DNA of 8,872 bases from AC-50 sp035640455. Its GTDB lineage: Bacteria > Actinomycetota > Thermoleophilia > Gaiellales > Gaiellaceae. A program made the position numbers and the translations under genes. The notes below the pieces were generated by a model. The model did not search any database. It saw only the letters and a program-made list of their open reading frames with translations, and had not been told where the DNA came from. The DNA is taken from positions 1 to 8,872 of the forward strand of contig DASQWB010000098.1 of the NCBI GenBank assembly GCA_035640455.1, read 5' to 3'. Shown one piece after another: positions 1 to 6,626 of the stretch; within the stretch, counting starts at the first letter, position 1, and each line of letters starts with the position of its first letter.

Positions 1-1242
1 GCAGCTCTGACCTTGGAGCTCGAGCTCGTCAGCAACGGGCTCACGTTCCCGACCGGACTCGCGTTCGGCGCGGATGGCTCGATCTACGTCTCCGAGTCGG
101 GCCTGCCCTTCGGAGGCGCACCGCCGGGCGGTCGGATCCTGCGTCTCGCCGGCGAGGAGCGCAAGGTCGTCGCCGACGAGCTGCGGGCGCCGGTCAACGG
201 AGTCGCCTCGGACGACGACGCGCTCTACGTGTCCGAGGGCGGCCACCCGGCGCGGATCAGCCAGCTCGACGGCGACGGACGGCGCGAGACCGTCCTCGAA
301 GGGCTGCCCGGGCCCGGCAACTACCACACGAACATGGTCGTCGTCGGCCCCGACCGGCGGCTCTACTTCAGCCAGGGCGCGATGACGAACACCGGCATCG
401 TCGGCCTCGACGCCTACGAGCTCGGCTGGCTGCGGCGGCTTCCCCACGCTCACGACGTACCGGGCTACGACGTGGTCCTCGCGGGCGAGAACGTCGAGAC
501 CGAAGATCCCACGCACGGCGGCAGGACGCGAACGGGCGCGTTCGTCCCGTTCGGGACGGAGACGCGAGACGGGCAGCGCGTTCGGGCACGCGTTCCCGCG
601 ACCTCGGCGGTCATGCGCTGCGATCTCGACGGCAGCGGGCTCGAGCTCGTCGCGTGGGGGCTCCGCAACGCGTACGGGCTCGGCTTCCTCGGCGACGGCC
701 GCCTGCTCGCGACCGACCAAGGGGCGGACGATCGCGGCAGCCGTCCGATCGGCTCGGCGCCGGACCTCCTGTTCGAGGTGCGTCCGGGAGCCTGGTACGG
801 CTGGCCCGACTTCGTCGGCGGCGAGCCCGTCACCGACCCGAAGTACCGGCCGGAACGCGGTCCTGCCCCGCGCTTCCTGCTCCGGAACCACGACGAGCTG
901 CCGCCGCCCGAGCAGCCGCTCGCACGCTTCGAGCCACATACGGCAGCGGTCAAGTTCGACGCGTCCCCCGAGGGGTGGCTTGCGGTCGCGCTGTTCGGCG
1001 ACGAGGCGCCGATGACGGCGCCGCCCGCCGGGCCGCACGGCCGCACCGTCGTCCGCGTCGACGTCGGCGACTGGACGATCCGGCCACTCGAGGTCGAGGG
1101 GCTCTCGCGTCCCATCGACGTCCGCTTCGACGCGGAGGGAGTGCTGTGGGTGCTCGACTTCGGGCGGTTCGAGATGACGAGTAGCGGCGCCGTGGCCGAG
1201 CCGCAGAGCGGCGCGCTCTATCGCGCGAGGGTCGCCTCGTGA
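1..1242 (+). CDS. PQQ-dependent sugar dehydrogenase-like beta-propeller protein (probably 5'-partial)
   Basis: The reading frame is open from the first base. A TTG at 13 gives a 409-residue protein, but no in-frame stop precedes it, so the true start and any signal peptide may lie outside the window. Repeated propeller blades are visible: TGLAFGADGSIYVSE (about 14-28), HTNMVVVGPDRRLYFSQG (about 105-122), YGLGFLGDGRLLATDQGADD (about 221-240). The segment EVRPGAWYGWPDF (about 255-267) is typical of the glucose/sorbosone dehydrogenase family. Members oxidise sugars or related alcohols with PQQ, usually outside the cytoplasm. His105 and the DQG motif lie where family members place active-site and cofactor residues, but I cannot confirm PQQ binding from sequence alone. 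A non-enzymatic propeller is the alternative. The stop overlaps the next start (GTGA), so the two genes are probably co-translated. Confidence 0.85.
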   Translation, partial: AALTLELELVSNGLTFPTGLAFGADGSIYVSESGLPFGGAPPGGRILRLAGEERKVVADELRAPVNGVASDDDALYVSEGGHPARISQLDGDGRRETVLEGLPGPGNYHTNMVVVGPDRRLYFSQGAMTNTGIVGLDAYELGWLRRLPHAHDVPGYDVVLAGENVETEDPTHGGRTRTGAFVPFGTETRDGQRVRARVPATSAVMRCDLDGSGLELVAWGLRNAYGLGFLGDGRLLATDQGADDRGSRPIGSAPDLLFEVRPGAWYGWPDFVGGEPVTDPKYRPERGPAPRFLLRNHDELPPPEQPLARFEPHTAAVKFDASPEGWLAVALFGDEAPMTAPPAGPHGRTVVRVDVGDWTIRPLEVEGLSRPIDVRFDAEGVLWVLDFGRFEMTSSGAVAEPQSGALYRARVAS

Positions 1243-1889
1243 GCCGCTACTGGACGCTCGTCGGTTCGCTGCTGGCGCTGTTCCTGACGACCTACCTCCT
1301 GATCGAGGCGTTCGACGTCGGGGTGCTGACGAACCCACGGTCGTCTCTCCGCGCGGCCGGCTGGGCAGGCGCCGTCCTGGGGGTGGCGCTGCTCGTGGCC
1401 GACCAGTTCGCGCCGGTCGCCTCGAGCCTGGTCATGCTCTCGCTGGGCGCGCTCTACGGCGCTCCAGCCGGGATCGCGCTGTCGTTGGCCGGACGGGTCG
1501 GAATGGCGGCGGCCGGCTTCGCGGTCGGACGCGTGGGCGGGCCGCTGCTCGAGCGGCTGGTGTCCGAGCGCGAGCGGGTGCGGGCGGACGCCCTGCTCGC
1601 GCGGTGGGGCGCGCTCGCGGTGCTCGTGTCCCGACCCGTGCCGCTTCTCGCCGAGACGACGGCGATCGTGGCGGGAGCGTCGCCGCTGCCGTGGTCGCGT
1701 GCGCTCCTCGCCGCCGCGCTCGGCTCGTTACCCGAGGCCGTCGCCTACGGTCTCGCAGGCTCGATCGCCCCGAGCCTCGAGAACGCGGGCTTGATCTGGG
1801 GATCGTTCCTCGTCATCGCGGCCGGGTTCTGGCTGCTGGGGCGCTGGATCGACCGGCGGGCGCCCGCAGACGCCGCGGCCCGAACCTAG
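1239..1889 (+). CDS. VTT/DedA-like (TVP38/TMEM64, SNARE-associated) integral membrane protein
   Basis: This 216-residue protein is mostly hydrophobic. Membrane segments are visible at about 6-25, 40-56, 60-82, 85-98, 122-145, 155-175 and 184-203. The VTT signature appears as a first re-entrant region (SLGALYGAPAGIALSLAG, 68-85) and a second one with SRPVPLLAETTAIVAGAS (131-148). The Arg-Pro-x-Pro and acidic residue are typical of the family. DedA/VTT proteins are inner-membrane proteins linked to lipid flipping and proton-dependent membrane homeostasis; the role of this member is unknown. The GTG start at 1239 overlaps the preceding stop as GTGA. A GAGGG Shine-Dalgarno lies 7 nt upstream (1227-1231), inside the propeller gene. 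The stop TAG at 1887-1889 is formed by the first bases of palindromic repeat A. Confidence 0.85.
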   Translation: MSRYWTLVGSLLALFLTTYLLIEAFDVGVLTNPRSSLRAAGWAGAVLGVALLVADQFAPVASSLVMLSLGALYGAPAGIALSLAGRVGMAAAGFAVGRVGGPLLERLVSERERVRADALLARWGALAVLVSRPVPLLAETTAIVAGASPLPWSRALLAAALGSLPEAVAYGLAGSIAPSLENAGLIWGSFLVIAAGFWLLGRWIDRRAPADAAART

Positions 1890-2052
1890 GAGGGTTTTAC
1901 GAAACGTCGCTCGTCGCTGGGGCGCGCTGGTCGTGCCCAGGCAAGGACGCAGGGAGCGTTCGTACCTGGAGGTACGGGCGCGACCGAGGACACAGCATGG
2001 GTGCGACCAGCGCGCCCCGGCGGCACAGACTGCGTTTCGCCAAACCCTCCTA
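1887..2052 (+). repeat. 166-bp palindromic MITE-like element, copy A
   Basis: The sequence runs from TAGGAGGGTTTTACGAAACG to CGTTTCGCCAAACCCTCCTA, so its ends are near-perfect inverted repeats of about 20 bp. Further in, GGGGCGCGCTGGTCG (1919-1933) recurs as its exact reverse complement on the right arm (2004-2018). At the centre CGTACCT (1961-1967) pairs with AGGTACG (1970-1976) around a GG loop. The same element, also 166 bp and about 90% identical, is inverted at 6635-6800; 1935-1968 is identical in both. Both ends are TA, as expected for a TA-targeting element. It separates two convergent genes and touches both stops. A bidirectional transcript-end structure is an alternative or additional role. 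No convincing protein is encoded; the open frames through it follow from high GC. Confidence 0.85.
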
Positions 2053-2262
2053 CTAGGTCACGCTGCCCGGTCGGCGCTCGCGCCGCTCCTCTTCCTCGAC
2101 GAGCTCGCGGTAGCAGGGGGCGTCCTCGAAGGCGGCGAGCCCGACGGGGCCCGCCGGGCGGCGGCCCCGCCGGCGGCGCGCGGCGGCGAGCGCGGCCGAG
2201 GCGCCGACGATCCCGCCGAGCGCGAACGAGCGGAGGCGACTCCGTCTGCTGCCGTCCTCCAT
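2053..2262 (-). CDS. Small membrane-anchored hypothetical protein
   Basis: This 69-residue frame starts at ATG 2262. It has a basic N-terminus (SRRSRLR), one short Ala/Gly-rich hydrophobic stretch (SFALGGIVGASAALAAA, about 12-28), then a very basic RRRRGRR stop-transfer-like block and an acidic C-terminus (ELVEEEERRERR). That predicts a single-span protein with the charged tail inside. I do not recognise a named family. Support comes from the ordered charge pattern, a good -10 box (TACAAT, 2269-2274) placed for a leaderless transcript, divergence from the kinase operon, and a stop (TAG, 2053-2055) that abuts the palindromic element. No Shine-Dalgarno is visible. It could still be a chance ORF in GC-rich DNA. 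Confidence 0.6.
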   Translation of the reverse strand: MEDGSRRSRLRSFALGGIVGASAALAAARRRRGRRPAGPVGLAAFEDAPCYRELVEEEERRERRPGSVT

Positions 2263-2268
2263 GGCGGC

Positions 2269-2274
2269 ATTGTA
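2269..2274 (-). promoter_or_regulatory. Putative -10 box of the small membrane gene (leaderless)
   Basis: TACAAT on the - strand lies 6 nt before the ATG at 2262, so transcription would begin at or beside the A of the start codon. There is no Shine-Dalgarno, which fits a leaderless mRNA as is common in actinobacteria. No clear -35 box is visible. Confidence 0.4.
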
Positions 2275-2278
2275 GGTT
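2273..2278 (+). promoter_or_regulatory. Possible -10 box of the psuK-psuG operon (leaderless)
   Basis: TAGGTT on the + strand (matching TAnnnT) sits 7 nt before the GTG at 2286, with no Shine-Dalgarno in between. It overlaps the opposing TACAAT box by two bases, so the two promoters would share 23 bp and might compete. The match is weak. Confidence 0.25.
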
Positions 2279-2285
2279 CCGCGGC

Positions 2286-3074
2286 GTGCGGATCTGCGCG
2301 CTCGGCGACCTCCTCCTCGACGTGATCGTGCGGCTCGGCGAGCCGCTCTCGCCGGGAGCGGACGCGCGCGCGGAGACCCGCGTCGGCGCCGGCGGCCAGG
2401 CGGCGAACGTCGCCGCGTGGGCGGTCGAGCTCGGCGCGCGGGGCCGCTTCGTCGGCAAGCGAGGCGGCGACGAGGCCGGCCGGCTCGCGGCGGCGGAGCT
2501 CGAGCGGCGCGGCGTCGAGGTCGCGGGGCCGCTCGCGGCGGAGCGAAGCGGCGTCGTCGTCTCGCTCGTCGAGCCCGGCGGCGACCGGACGATGGCCTCC
2601 GACCGCGGCGTCGCCCCCACGCTGCGCCCCGAGGAACTCGACGCCGCCTGGTTCGCCGACTGCGACTGGCTCCACCTCACCGGCTACAGCCTGCTGACGA
2701 GCCCGATCGCCGAGGCCGCCGAGGCCGCCGCCGGCCTCCGCGCCGGCCGGCTCAGCGTCGACCTCTCGTCGTGGACGTCGATCCGCGAGAGCGGCCTGCG
2801 TGAGCGGCTCGCGCGGCTGCGGCCCGACGTCGTCTTCGGGAACGAGCAGGAGTGGCGCGCGCTCGGGGACGGCGTCTCGGCGCCCATGCGGGTCGTGAAG
2901 CGCGGCGCGCGCGGGTTCGTCGCCGGAGACGAGGAGGTGGCGCCGCTTGCCGGCGAGGTCGTCGACTCGACCGGAGCCGGCGACGCGCTCGCCGCCGGCT
3001 TCCTCGTCGGCGGCACGGAGCTCGCCCGCGAGGCGGCGGCGCGCTGCGTCGCGAAGCTCGGGGCGATGCCGTGA
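2286..3074 (+). CDS. psuK: PfkB-family carbohydrate kinase, probable pseudouridine kinase
   Basis: The protein is 262 residues from GTG 2286. The frame is open further upstream through the palindrome, but MRICALGDLLLDVIV is the usual first strand of the fold. PfkB/ribokinase landmarks are present: the sugar-binding GAGGQAANVA (34-43), an NE pair for Mg-ATP (186-187), and the C-terminal signature DSTGAGDALAAGF (227-239) with Asp233 as catalytic base and GAGD as anion hole. The family phosphorylates sugars or nucleosides at a hydroxymethyl group. Substrate is assigned from context: the next gene is pseudouridine-5'-phosphate glycosidase, and the pair forms the known pathway pseudouridine -> pseudouridine-5'-phosphate -> ribose-5-phosphate + uracil. 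At 262 residues it is short for the family (about 300). The stop overlaps psuG as GTGA. Another nucleoside or sugar substrate is possible. Confidence 0.85.
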   Translation: MRICALGDLLLDVIVRLGEPLSPGADARAETRVGAGGQAANVAAWAVELGARGRFVGKRGGDEAGRLAAAELERRGVEVAGPLAAERSGVVVSLVEPGGDRTMASDRGVAPTLRPEELDAAWFADCDWLHLTGYSLLTSPIAEAAEAAAGLRAGRLSVDLSSWTSIRESGLRERLARLRPDVVFGNEQEWRALGDGVSAPMRVVKRGARGFVAGDEEVAPLAGEVVDSTGAGDALAAGFLVGGTELAREAAARCVAKLGAMP

Positions 3075-3946
3075 TCGTCATCGCGCCCGACGTCGAGGCG
3101 GCGCTCCGCGACGGCGAGGCGGTCGTGGCCCTCGAGACGACGCTCGTCGCGCACGGCTTTCCGCCCGGCGAGGGCGCCGAAGTCGGCGCCGAGTCGGAGC
3201 GGCGGGTGCGCGAGGCGGGCGCCGTGCCGGCGACGATCGGCGTCCTCGACGGCTCCATCCGCGTCGGCCTCACACCGGCCGAGCTGGAGCGCTTCGACGC
3301 CGACGCCCGCAAGGTCGGCCCGCGCGACCTCGCGGCCTGCGCGGCGCAGGGCGCCGTCGGCGGTACGACCGTCGGCGGCACGCTCACCGTCTGCCGCAAG
3401 GCGGGGATTCGGTTCATGGGCACAGGCGGGCTCGGCGGCGTCCACCGCGGCTGGGCAACGAGTCTCGACGTCTCGGCCGACCTCGGCGAGCTCGCGCGCA
3501 CGCGGACGCTCGTCGTCTCGTCGGGGGTCAAGTCGCTCCTCGACGTGTCCGCGACGGCCGAGGCCCTGGAGACGCTCGGCGTCCCCGTGCTCGGCTACCG
3601 GACGGACGAGCTGCCGCTCTTCTACGTCGCCCGCGGCGGGCCCCCGGTGTCGGCGCGCGTCGAGGCGGCGTCGGAGGCGGCAGAGATCGCGCAGGCCCAC
3701 TGGGAGCTCGGCGGCGGCGGCCTCCTCCTCGCGCGCCCGCCCGACGAGAGCCTCGACGACGTGGAGCCGCTGATCGAGGAGGCGCTCGCCATCGCCCGCG
3801 TGCGCGAGATCGCGGGACAGGACGTGACGCCGTTCGTCCTCTCCGTCCTGCACGAGCGAAGCGGCGGCGCGACGCTCCGGGCGAACAAGGAGCTCGTCGC
3901 CGCGAACGCAAGCCTCGCGGCCGAGGTGGCGGTGGCGGCGCGATGA
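3071..3946 (+). CDS. psuG: Pseudouridine-5'-phosphate glycosidase
   Basis: This 291-residue enzyme cleaves the C-C glycosidic bond of pseudouridine-5'-phosphate to give uracil and ribose-5-phosphate through a lysine imine. Family motifs run in order: ALETTLVAHGFP (20-31), GAVPATIGVLDG (50-61), KVGPRDL (81-87), VGGTTVGGT (96-104), GTGGLGGVHRG (117-127), DVSADLGEL (133-141), VVSSGVKSLLD (148-158), LETLGVPVLGYRT, and the C-terminal DVTPFVLSVLHERSGGATL. Glu22, Lys81, Asp137 and Lys154 align with the catalytic Glu31, Lys93, Asp149 and Lys166 of the E. coli enzyme, and the distal Asn lies among 272-279. All expected catalytic residues therefore appear intact. The loop usually written ANP is replaced by ARP. 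The GTG start is inside psuK's stop (GTGA) and the stop is inside the next start (ATGA), indicating coupled translation. Confidence 0.95.
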   Translation: MIVIAPDVEAALRDGEAVVALETTLVAHGFPPGEGAEVGAESERRVREAGAVPATIGVLDGSIRVGLTPAELERFDADARKVGPRDLAACAAQGAVGGTTVGGTLTVCRKAGIRFMGTGGLGGVHRGWATSLDVSADLGELARTRTLVVSSGVKSLLDVSATAEALETLGVPVLGYRTDELPLFYVARGGPPVSARVEAASEAAEIAQAHWELGGGGLLLARPPDESLDDVEPLIEEALAIARVREIAGQDVTPFVLSVLHERSGGATLRANKELVAANASLAAEVAVAAR

Positions 3947-4908
3947 GGATCTCGAACGACACCGCCGAGCTCGTCCCGCGCACCGAGTTCGACGGGCCGG
4001 CGCTCGAGCTCGACTTCCCCGGTCTCGCGATCGGCGTCGCCGAGTACGACGAGGGGCCGACCGGCTGCACCGTCTTCCACTTCGCGCGCGGCGCGACGGC
4101 GGCGACCGACGTCCGCGGCGGCTCGCCCGGCACGATCGGCGGATACGAGTGGGTGCGCGCGATCTGCTTCGCGGGCGGCTCGCTCTACGGCCTGGAGGCC
4201 GCGACCGGCGTGGCAGCCGAGCTCTTCGCGGCCGGCGGCTACGAGGTCGGCTGGACGAACGTGGCCACGGTCTCCGGCGCGATCGTCTTCGACTACGGGC
4301 GGCGCGAGACGACGATCTACCCGGACAAGGAGCTCGGCCGGGCCGCGTTGCGCGCGGCACGCGAGGGCTCGTTCCCGCTCGGGCGGCGCGGGGCCGGGCG
4401 CTCGGCGACGGTCGGCAAGACGTTCGAGCTCGGCGAGGGCGAGCCCGGCGGCCAGGGCGCCGCGTTCCGGCAGCTCGGGGCGACGCGGCTCGCCGTCTTC
4501 ACCGTCGTCAACGCCTTCGGCGCCGTCGTCGACCGGCAGGGACAGGTCGTACGCGGCCATCTCGACCGCGCGAGCGGAGGCCGCCGCGCCCTCGTGGCCG
4601 GCGTCGAGGAGCGCGTCGCCGCCGGCCGCCCCGTCCACCCGCCGCCCGCGCCCGGCTCGACGACGCTCACGCTCGTCGCGACGAACCAGCGCCTCGACCG
4701 CCGCGTCCTCCAGCAGCTCGGCCGCCAGGTGCACGCGTCGCTCGCCCGCGCGATCCAGCCGTTCCACGCGCTCGTCGACGGCGACGTGCTCTACGCCGTC
4801 TCGACCGAGGAGGTCGAGAACCCCGCCCTCGACAGCGTCGCCCTCGGCGTCGTCGCCTCGGAGCTCGCCTGGGACGCTGTGCTGCGCGCGGTGGGCCGCG
4901 AGCCGTAG
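3943..4908 (+). CDS. P1-family (S58, DmpA/NylC-like) self-processing Ntn-hydrolase peptidase
   Basis: The protein is 321 residues, starting at ATG 3943 inside psuG's stop. P1/S58 features are seen in order: an N-terminal TGCTVFHF strand (40-47), GGSPGTIGGYEW (59-70), the characteristic FAGGSLYGLEAATGV (76-90), WTNVATVSGAIVFD, TVVNAFGAVVD with Asn190 in the oxyanion position (187-197), and PGSTTLTLVATNQRL (237-251). In this family the precursor cleaves itself before a Ser/Thr that becomes the N-terminal nucleophile. Here Thr240 is the best candidate, with Ser239 and Thr241 as alternatives. That would give an alpha chain of about 239 residues and a beta chain of about 82. Known relatives are aminopeptidases, beta-peptidyl aminopeptidases and nylon-oligomer hydrolases; the substrate here is unknown. 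No signal peptide is visible, so it is probably cytoplasmic. The operon position suggests a linked amide substrate, but that is speculation. Confidence 0.9.
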   Translation: MRISNDTAELVPRTEFDGPALELDFPGLAIGVAEYDEGPTGCTVFHFARGATAATDVRGGSPGTIGGYEWVRAICFAGGSLYGLEAATGVAAELFAAGGYEVGWTNVATVSGAIVFDYGRRETTIYPDKELGRAALRAAREGSFPLGRRGAGRSATVGKTFELGEGEPGGQGAAFRQLGATRLAVFTVVNAFGAVVDRQGQVVRGHLDRASGGRRALVAGVEERVAAGRPVHPPPAPGSTTLTLVATNQRLDRRVLQQLGRQVHASLARAIQPFHALVDGDVLYAVSTEEVENPALDSVALGVVASELAWDAVLRAVGREP

Positions 4909-5434
4909 CCTCGAACGACCGTGCCCGTCAGCGTGCCGCTGTCCCTGATCTCACAGACCGGGAAGCACCCGTTCGCCGCGCCCTGGAACCGGGATGACAG
5001 GTACTCGAGCGCCAGCTCCCCGCTTGCATGCGAGAAGCTTCGGGTGCCGCTCACGATGTCGAGCGTGAGCCTGAAGCTGTAGCTCTCGTGCGACGCAGTG
5101 CTCTCGGCGCCGACGTCGCCCGTCACGCTCGTGCTGAACGACCCGGCCGGAGTCGTGAAGTCGATCGTCCCGGTCACCGGCGCGCAGATCGGGCCGCAGG
5201 TTCCGGTCGGTGCCCCGTACGGGACGGCGTGGAGCGTGCCGCTGTAGGTCCCGCCCGCGCCGCCCGAGAGGACGCCGTGGATCGTTACGTCTCGACGAGC
5301 GGCTCCGACGACCATTCGGCGGTGCCCAACAACGTGTAGTGGATCGGCTGCCCGCCCGCCGCCGGAGCGCCCGCGACGGCCGTGAGAACACAGACGCCGA
5401 AGAGTGCGAACGTCACCGCTGCGAGCCGCTTCAT
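4791..5434 (-). pseudogene. Secreted Cys-containing beta-rich protein gene with single-base frameshift
   Basis: From ATG 5434 the frame encodes a clear signal peptide (MKRLAAVTFALFGVCVLTAV, then AGAPAAGG as the probable cleavage region) and about 20 mature residues before an in-frame TAA at 5285-5287. The other half continues in another frame from about 5291: DVTIHGVLSGG, TYSGTLHAVPYG, GTCGPICAPVTG, GELALEYLSSRFQG, NGCFPVCEIRDSGTLTGTV. Adding one G at about 5291-5292 (GAGACG to GAGGACG) gives a continuous product of about 214 residues, ...PLVEDVTIHG.... The two Cys-x-x-x-Cys loops and alternating Thr/Ser/Gly strands suggest an exported, disulfide-bonded beta fold. I do not recognise the family. 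A strong Shine-Dalgarno (GGGGGAGG, 5440-5447) lies just upstream. The C-terminal 118 nt overlap the convergent peptidase gene, so the natural stop may also have been lost. Either a real pseudogene or a sequencing error fits. Confidence 0.65.
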
Positions 5435-5439
5435 CTCGA

Positions 5440-5447
5440 CCTCCCCC
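5440..5447 (-). promoter_or_regulatory. Strong ribosome binding site of the secreted-protein gene
   Basis: GGGGGAGG on the - strand ends about 5 nt before ATG 5434. It decides the start in favour of MKRLAAV over the longer upstream frame beginning at 5497, which would put some 21 charged or polar residues before the signal peptide. It lies in the 52-bp gap after the patatin gene, so the two may share a transcript. Confidence 0.6.
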
Positions 5448-5486
5448 TTTCGTGTGGCCTCCGCGCTCGACGATACGCCCTCTGCC

Positions 5487-6620
5487 TCAGATGTCAAACG
5501 CGGCGAGCTCGGCGTCGGCGAGCTCGTAGCCGCGGGCGATCAGCGTCCGCTTGGCCTCCTTCGTCCACGGCTGCTGCTCGCGGAAGCCCGGCTCGAGCGA
5601 GACCTCCTCCGCAGTGCCCCGCACCATGACCCGCGGGATCGCACGGTCGTGTCGGAAGGGGAACTCCGCGGCCTCGAAGCGCGCGTTGACCGCCTCGCGA
5701 ACCTCGGGACGAACGGCCCTCTCCGCGAGCAGCTCGTCGACGTCGTGCCGCAGGCGGTCGAGCTCGTGGACCGACTGGTCCTTCTCGTCGGCGAGCCGTT
5801 CCTCGAGCACCGTGTTCCGCACGATCGAAGCCCGCGCGAGCCGGAGGATCATCTCCGCGAAGTGGCCCGGCTCTCCCCGCTCGTGCCGCTCCTCGGCCGC
5901 CCGCAGCTCGGCGACGAATGCTCTGACGTGCGGCACACGCCCGAACCGCTCGAGCCGGCTGCGCAGCCGCTCGAGCATCCCGATGCCGATCGTCGGATAG
6001 CGCGGGACGTAGCGGAAGGCGACGATCGCCCGCACCTCGGGCCGCGCGTAGGCGTGCGCGAGCGGCAGGTTGCGCACCCACGAGCCGTCGGTCGCGATGC
6101 GGCCGCCGACCTGAAGCGGCAGGACGAGCGCGCTGATCGCCGCCGACGCGAGGACGGCCTGCGCCATCTCCTCGGGCGGCGTCAGCCGGGACGAGTACAC
6201 GAGCTCGTAGTCGCGGTCCTCCGGCCGGCCGTCAGGGGGGCTCGCGTCGGTCGCCACGACGACGAGCTCGCGTTCCGCGGCCGCGAGCTCCTCGGCGAGC
6301 GCCGTGAGGTCGCCGTACCGCCGCTCGAGCGTCCGCGGGAGCGCGTACTCGTGCACCCCGAGCAGCGGCAGGCGCCAGAGCCGGTTCGGGCGGAAGGTCT
6401 CCTCGGCCTGGAGGTCGAGGAGCAGCGCCTCGAGATCGTCGAGCCGGTCGAGGGCGGCCATCGCCCCAGAGAGCGCGCCGGCGGACGTGCCGAAGATCCA
6501 TCCGACGCGTGGCCAGAGCTCGCTCTCCTCGATCCGGCGCAGGAAGCCGAGCTCCATCAGGACGCCGTTCATGCCCCCGCCCGAGAGGACGACGGCGACG
6601 TCGTGCGGCCCGCCGCTCAC
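5487..6620 (-). CDS. Patatin-like phospholipase / lipid acyl hydrolase
   Basis: From GTG 6620 the protein has 377 residues. The patatin core is complete: VAVVLSGGGMNG (8-19) carries the glycine-rich oxyanion loop, GTSAG (44-48) supplies the nucleophile Ser46, and ATDGSW (176-181) the dyad partner Asp178. VLASAAISALVLPLQVGG (157-174) is the conserved region before the Asp. The family hydrolyses acyl chains from phospholipids or other esters using a Ser-Asp dyad. No signal peptide is visible, so action is probably cytoplasmic or at the inner membrane face. The C-terminal half (220-377) is charged and helical with no assigned domain. The frame stays open to 6791, but that extension is repeat B read in one frame and lacks coding character. 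GTG 6620 begins just before the core and has a GACAAT box 6 nt upstream. Confidence 0.85.
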   Translation of the reverse strand: MSGGPHDVAVVLSGGGMNGVLMELGFLRRIEESELWPRVGWIFGTSAGALSGAMAALDRLDDLEALLLDLQAEETFRPNRLWRLPLLGVHEYALPRTLERRYGDLTALAEELAAAERELVVVATDASPPDGRPEDRDYELVYSSRLTPPEEMAQAVLASAAISALVLPLQVGGRIATDGSWVRNLPLAHAYARPEVRAIVAFRYVPRYPTIGIGMLERLRSRLERFGRVPHVRAFVAELRAAEERHERGEPGHFAEMILRLARASIVRNTVLEERLADEKDQSVHELDRLRHDVDELLAERAVRPEVREAVNARFEAAEFPFRHDRAIPRVMVRGTAEEVSLEPGFREQQPWTKEAKRTLIARGYELADAELAAFDI

Positions 6621-6626
6621 CTTCCC

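Noticed and set aside
1887..2052. Element A as a classical Rho-independent terminator
   Set aside because: There is no U-tract on either strand after a compact hairpin. It is far longer than a terminator and occurs as a dispersed copy. A role in transcript ending by other means remains possible.
2001..2285. Upstream extension of psuK through element A
   Set aside because: The extension is Arg/Pro/Ala-rich and covers the repeat and the antisense small gene, while GTG 2286 begins exactly at the first strand of the PfkB fold.
2684..4360. A 558-codon open frame on the - strand opposite the psuK-psuG-peptidase operon
   Set aside because: Its product is dominated by Arg/Ser/Pro runs without domain motifs, and it lies antisense to three well-recognised genes. 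It is a GC-rich shadow.
5285..5315. Programmed ribosomal frameshifting in the secreted-protein gene
   Set aside because: No slippery heptamer or downstream stimulatory structure is evident at the junction. A simple one-base deletion or sequencing error explains it better.
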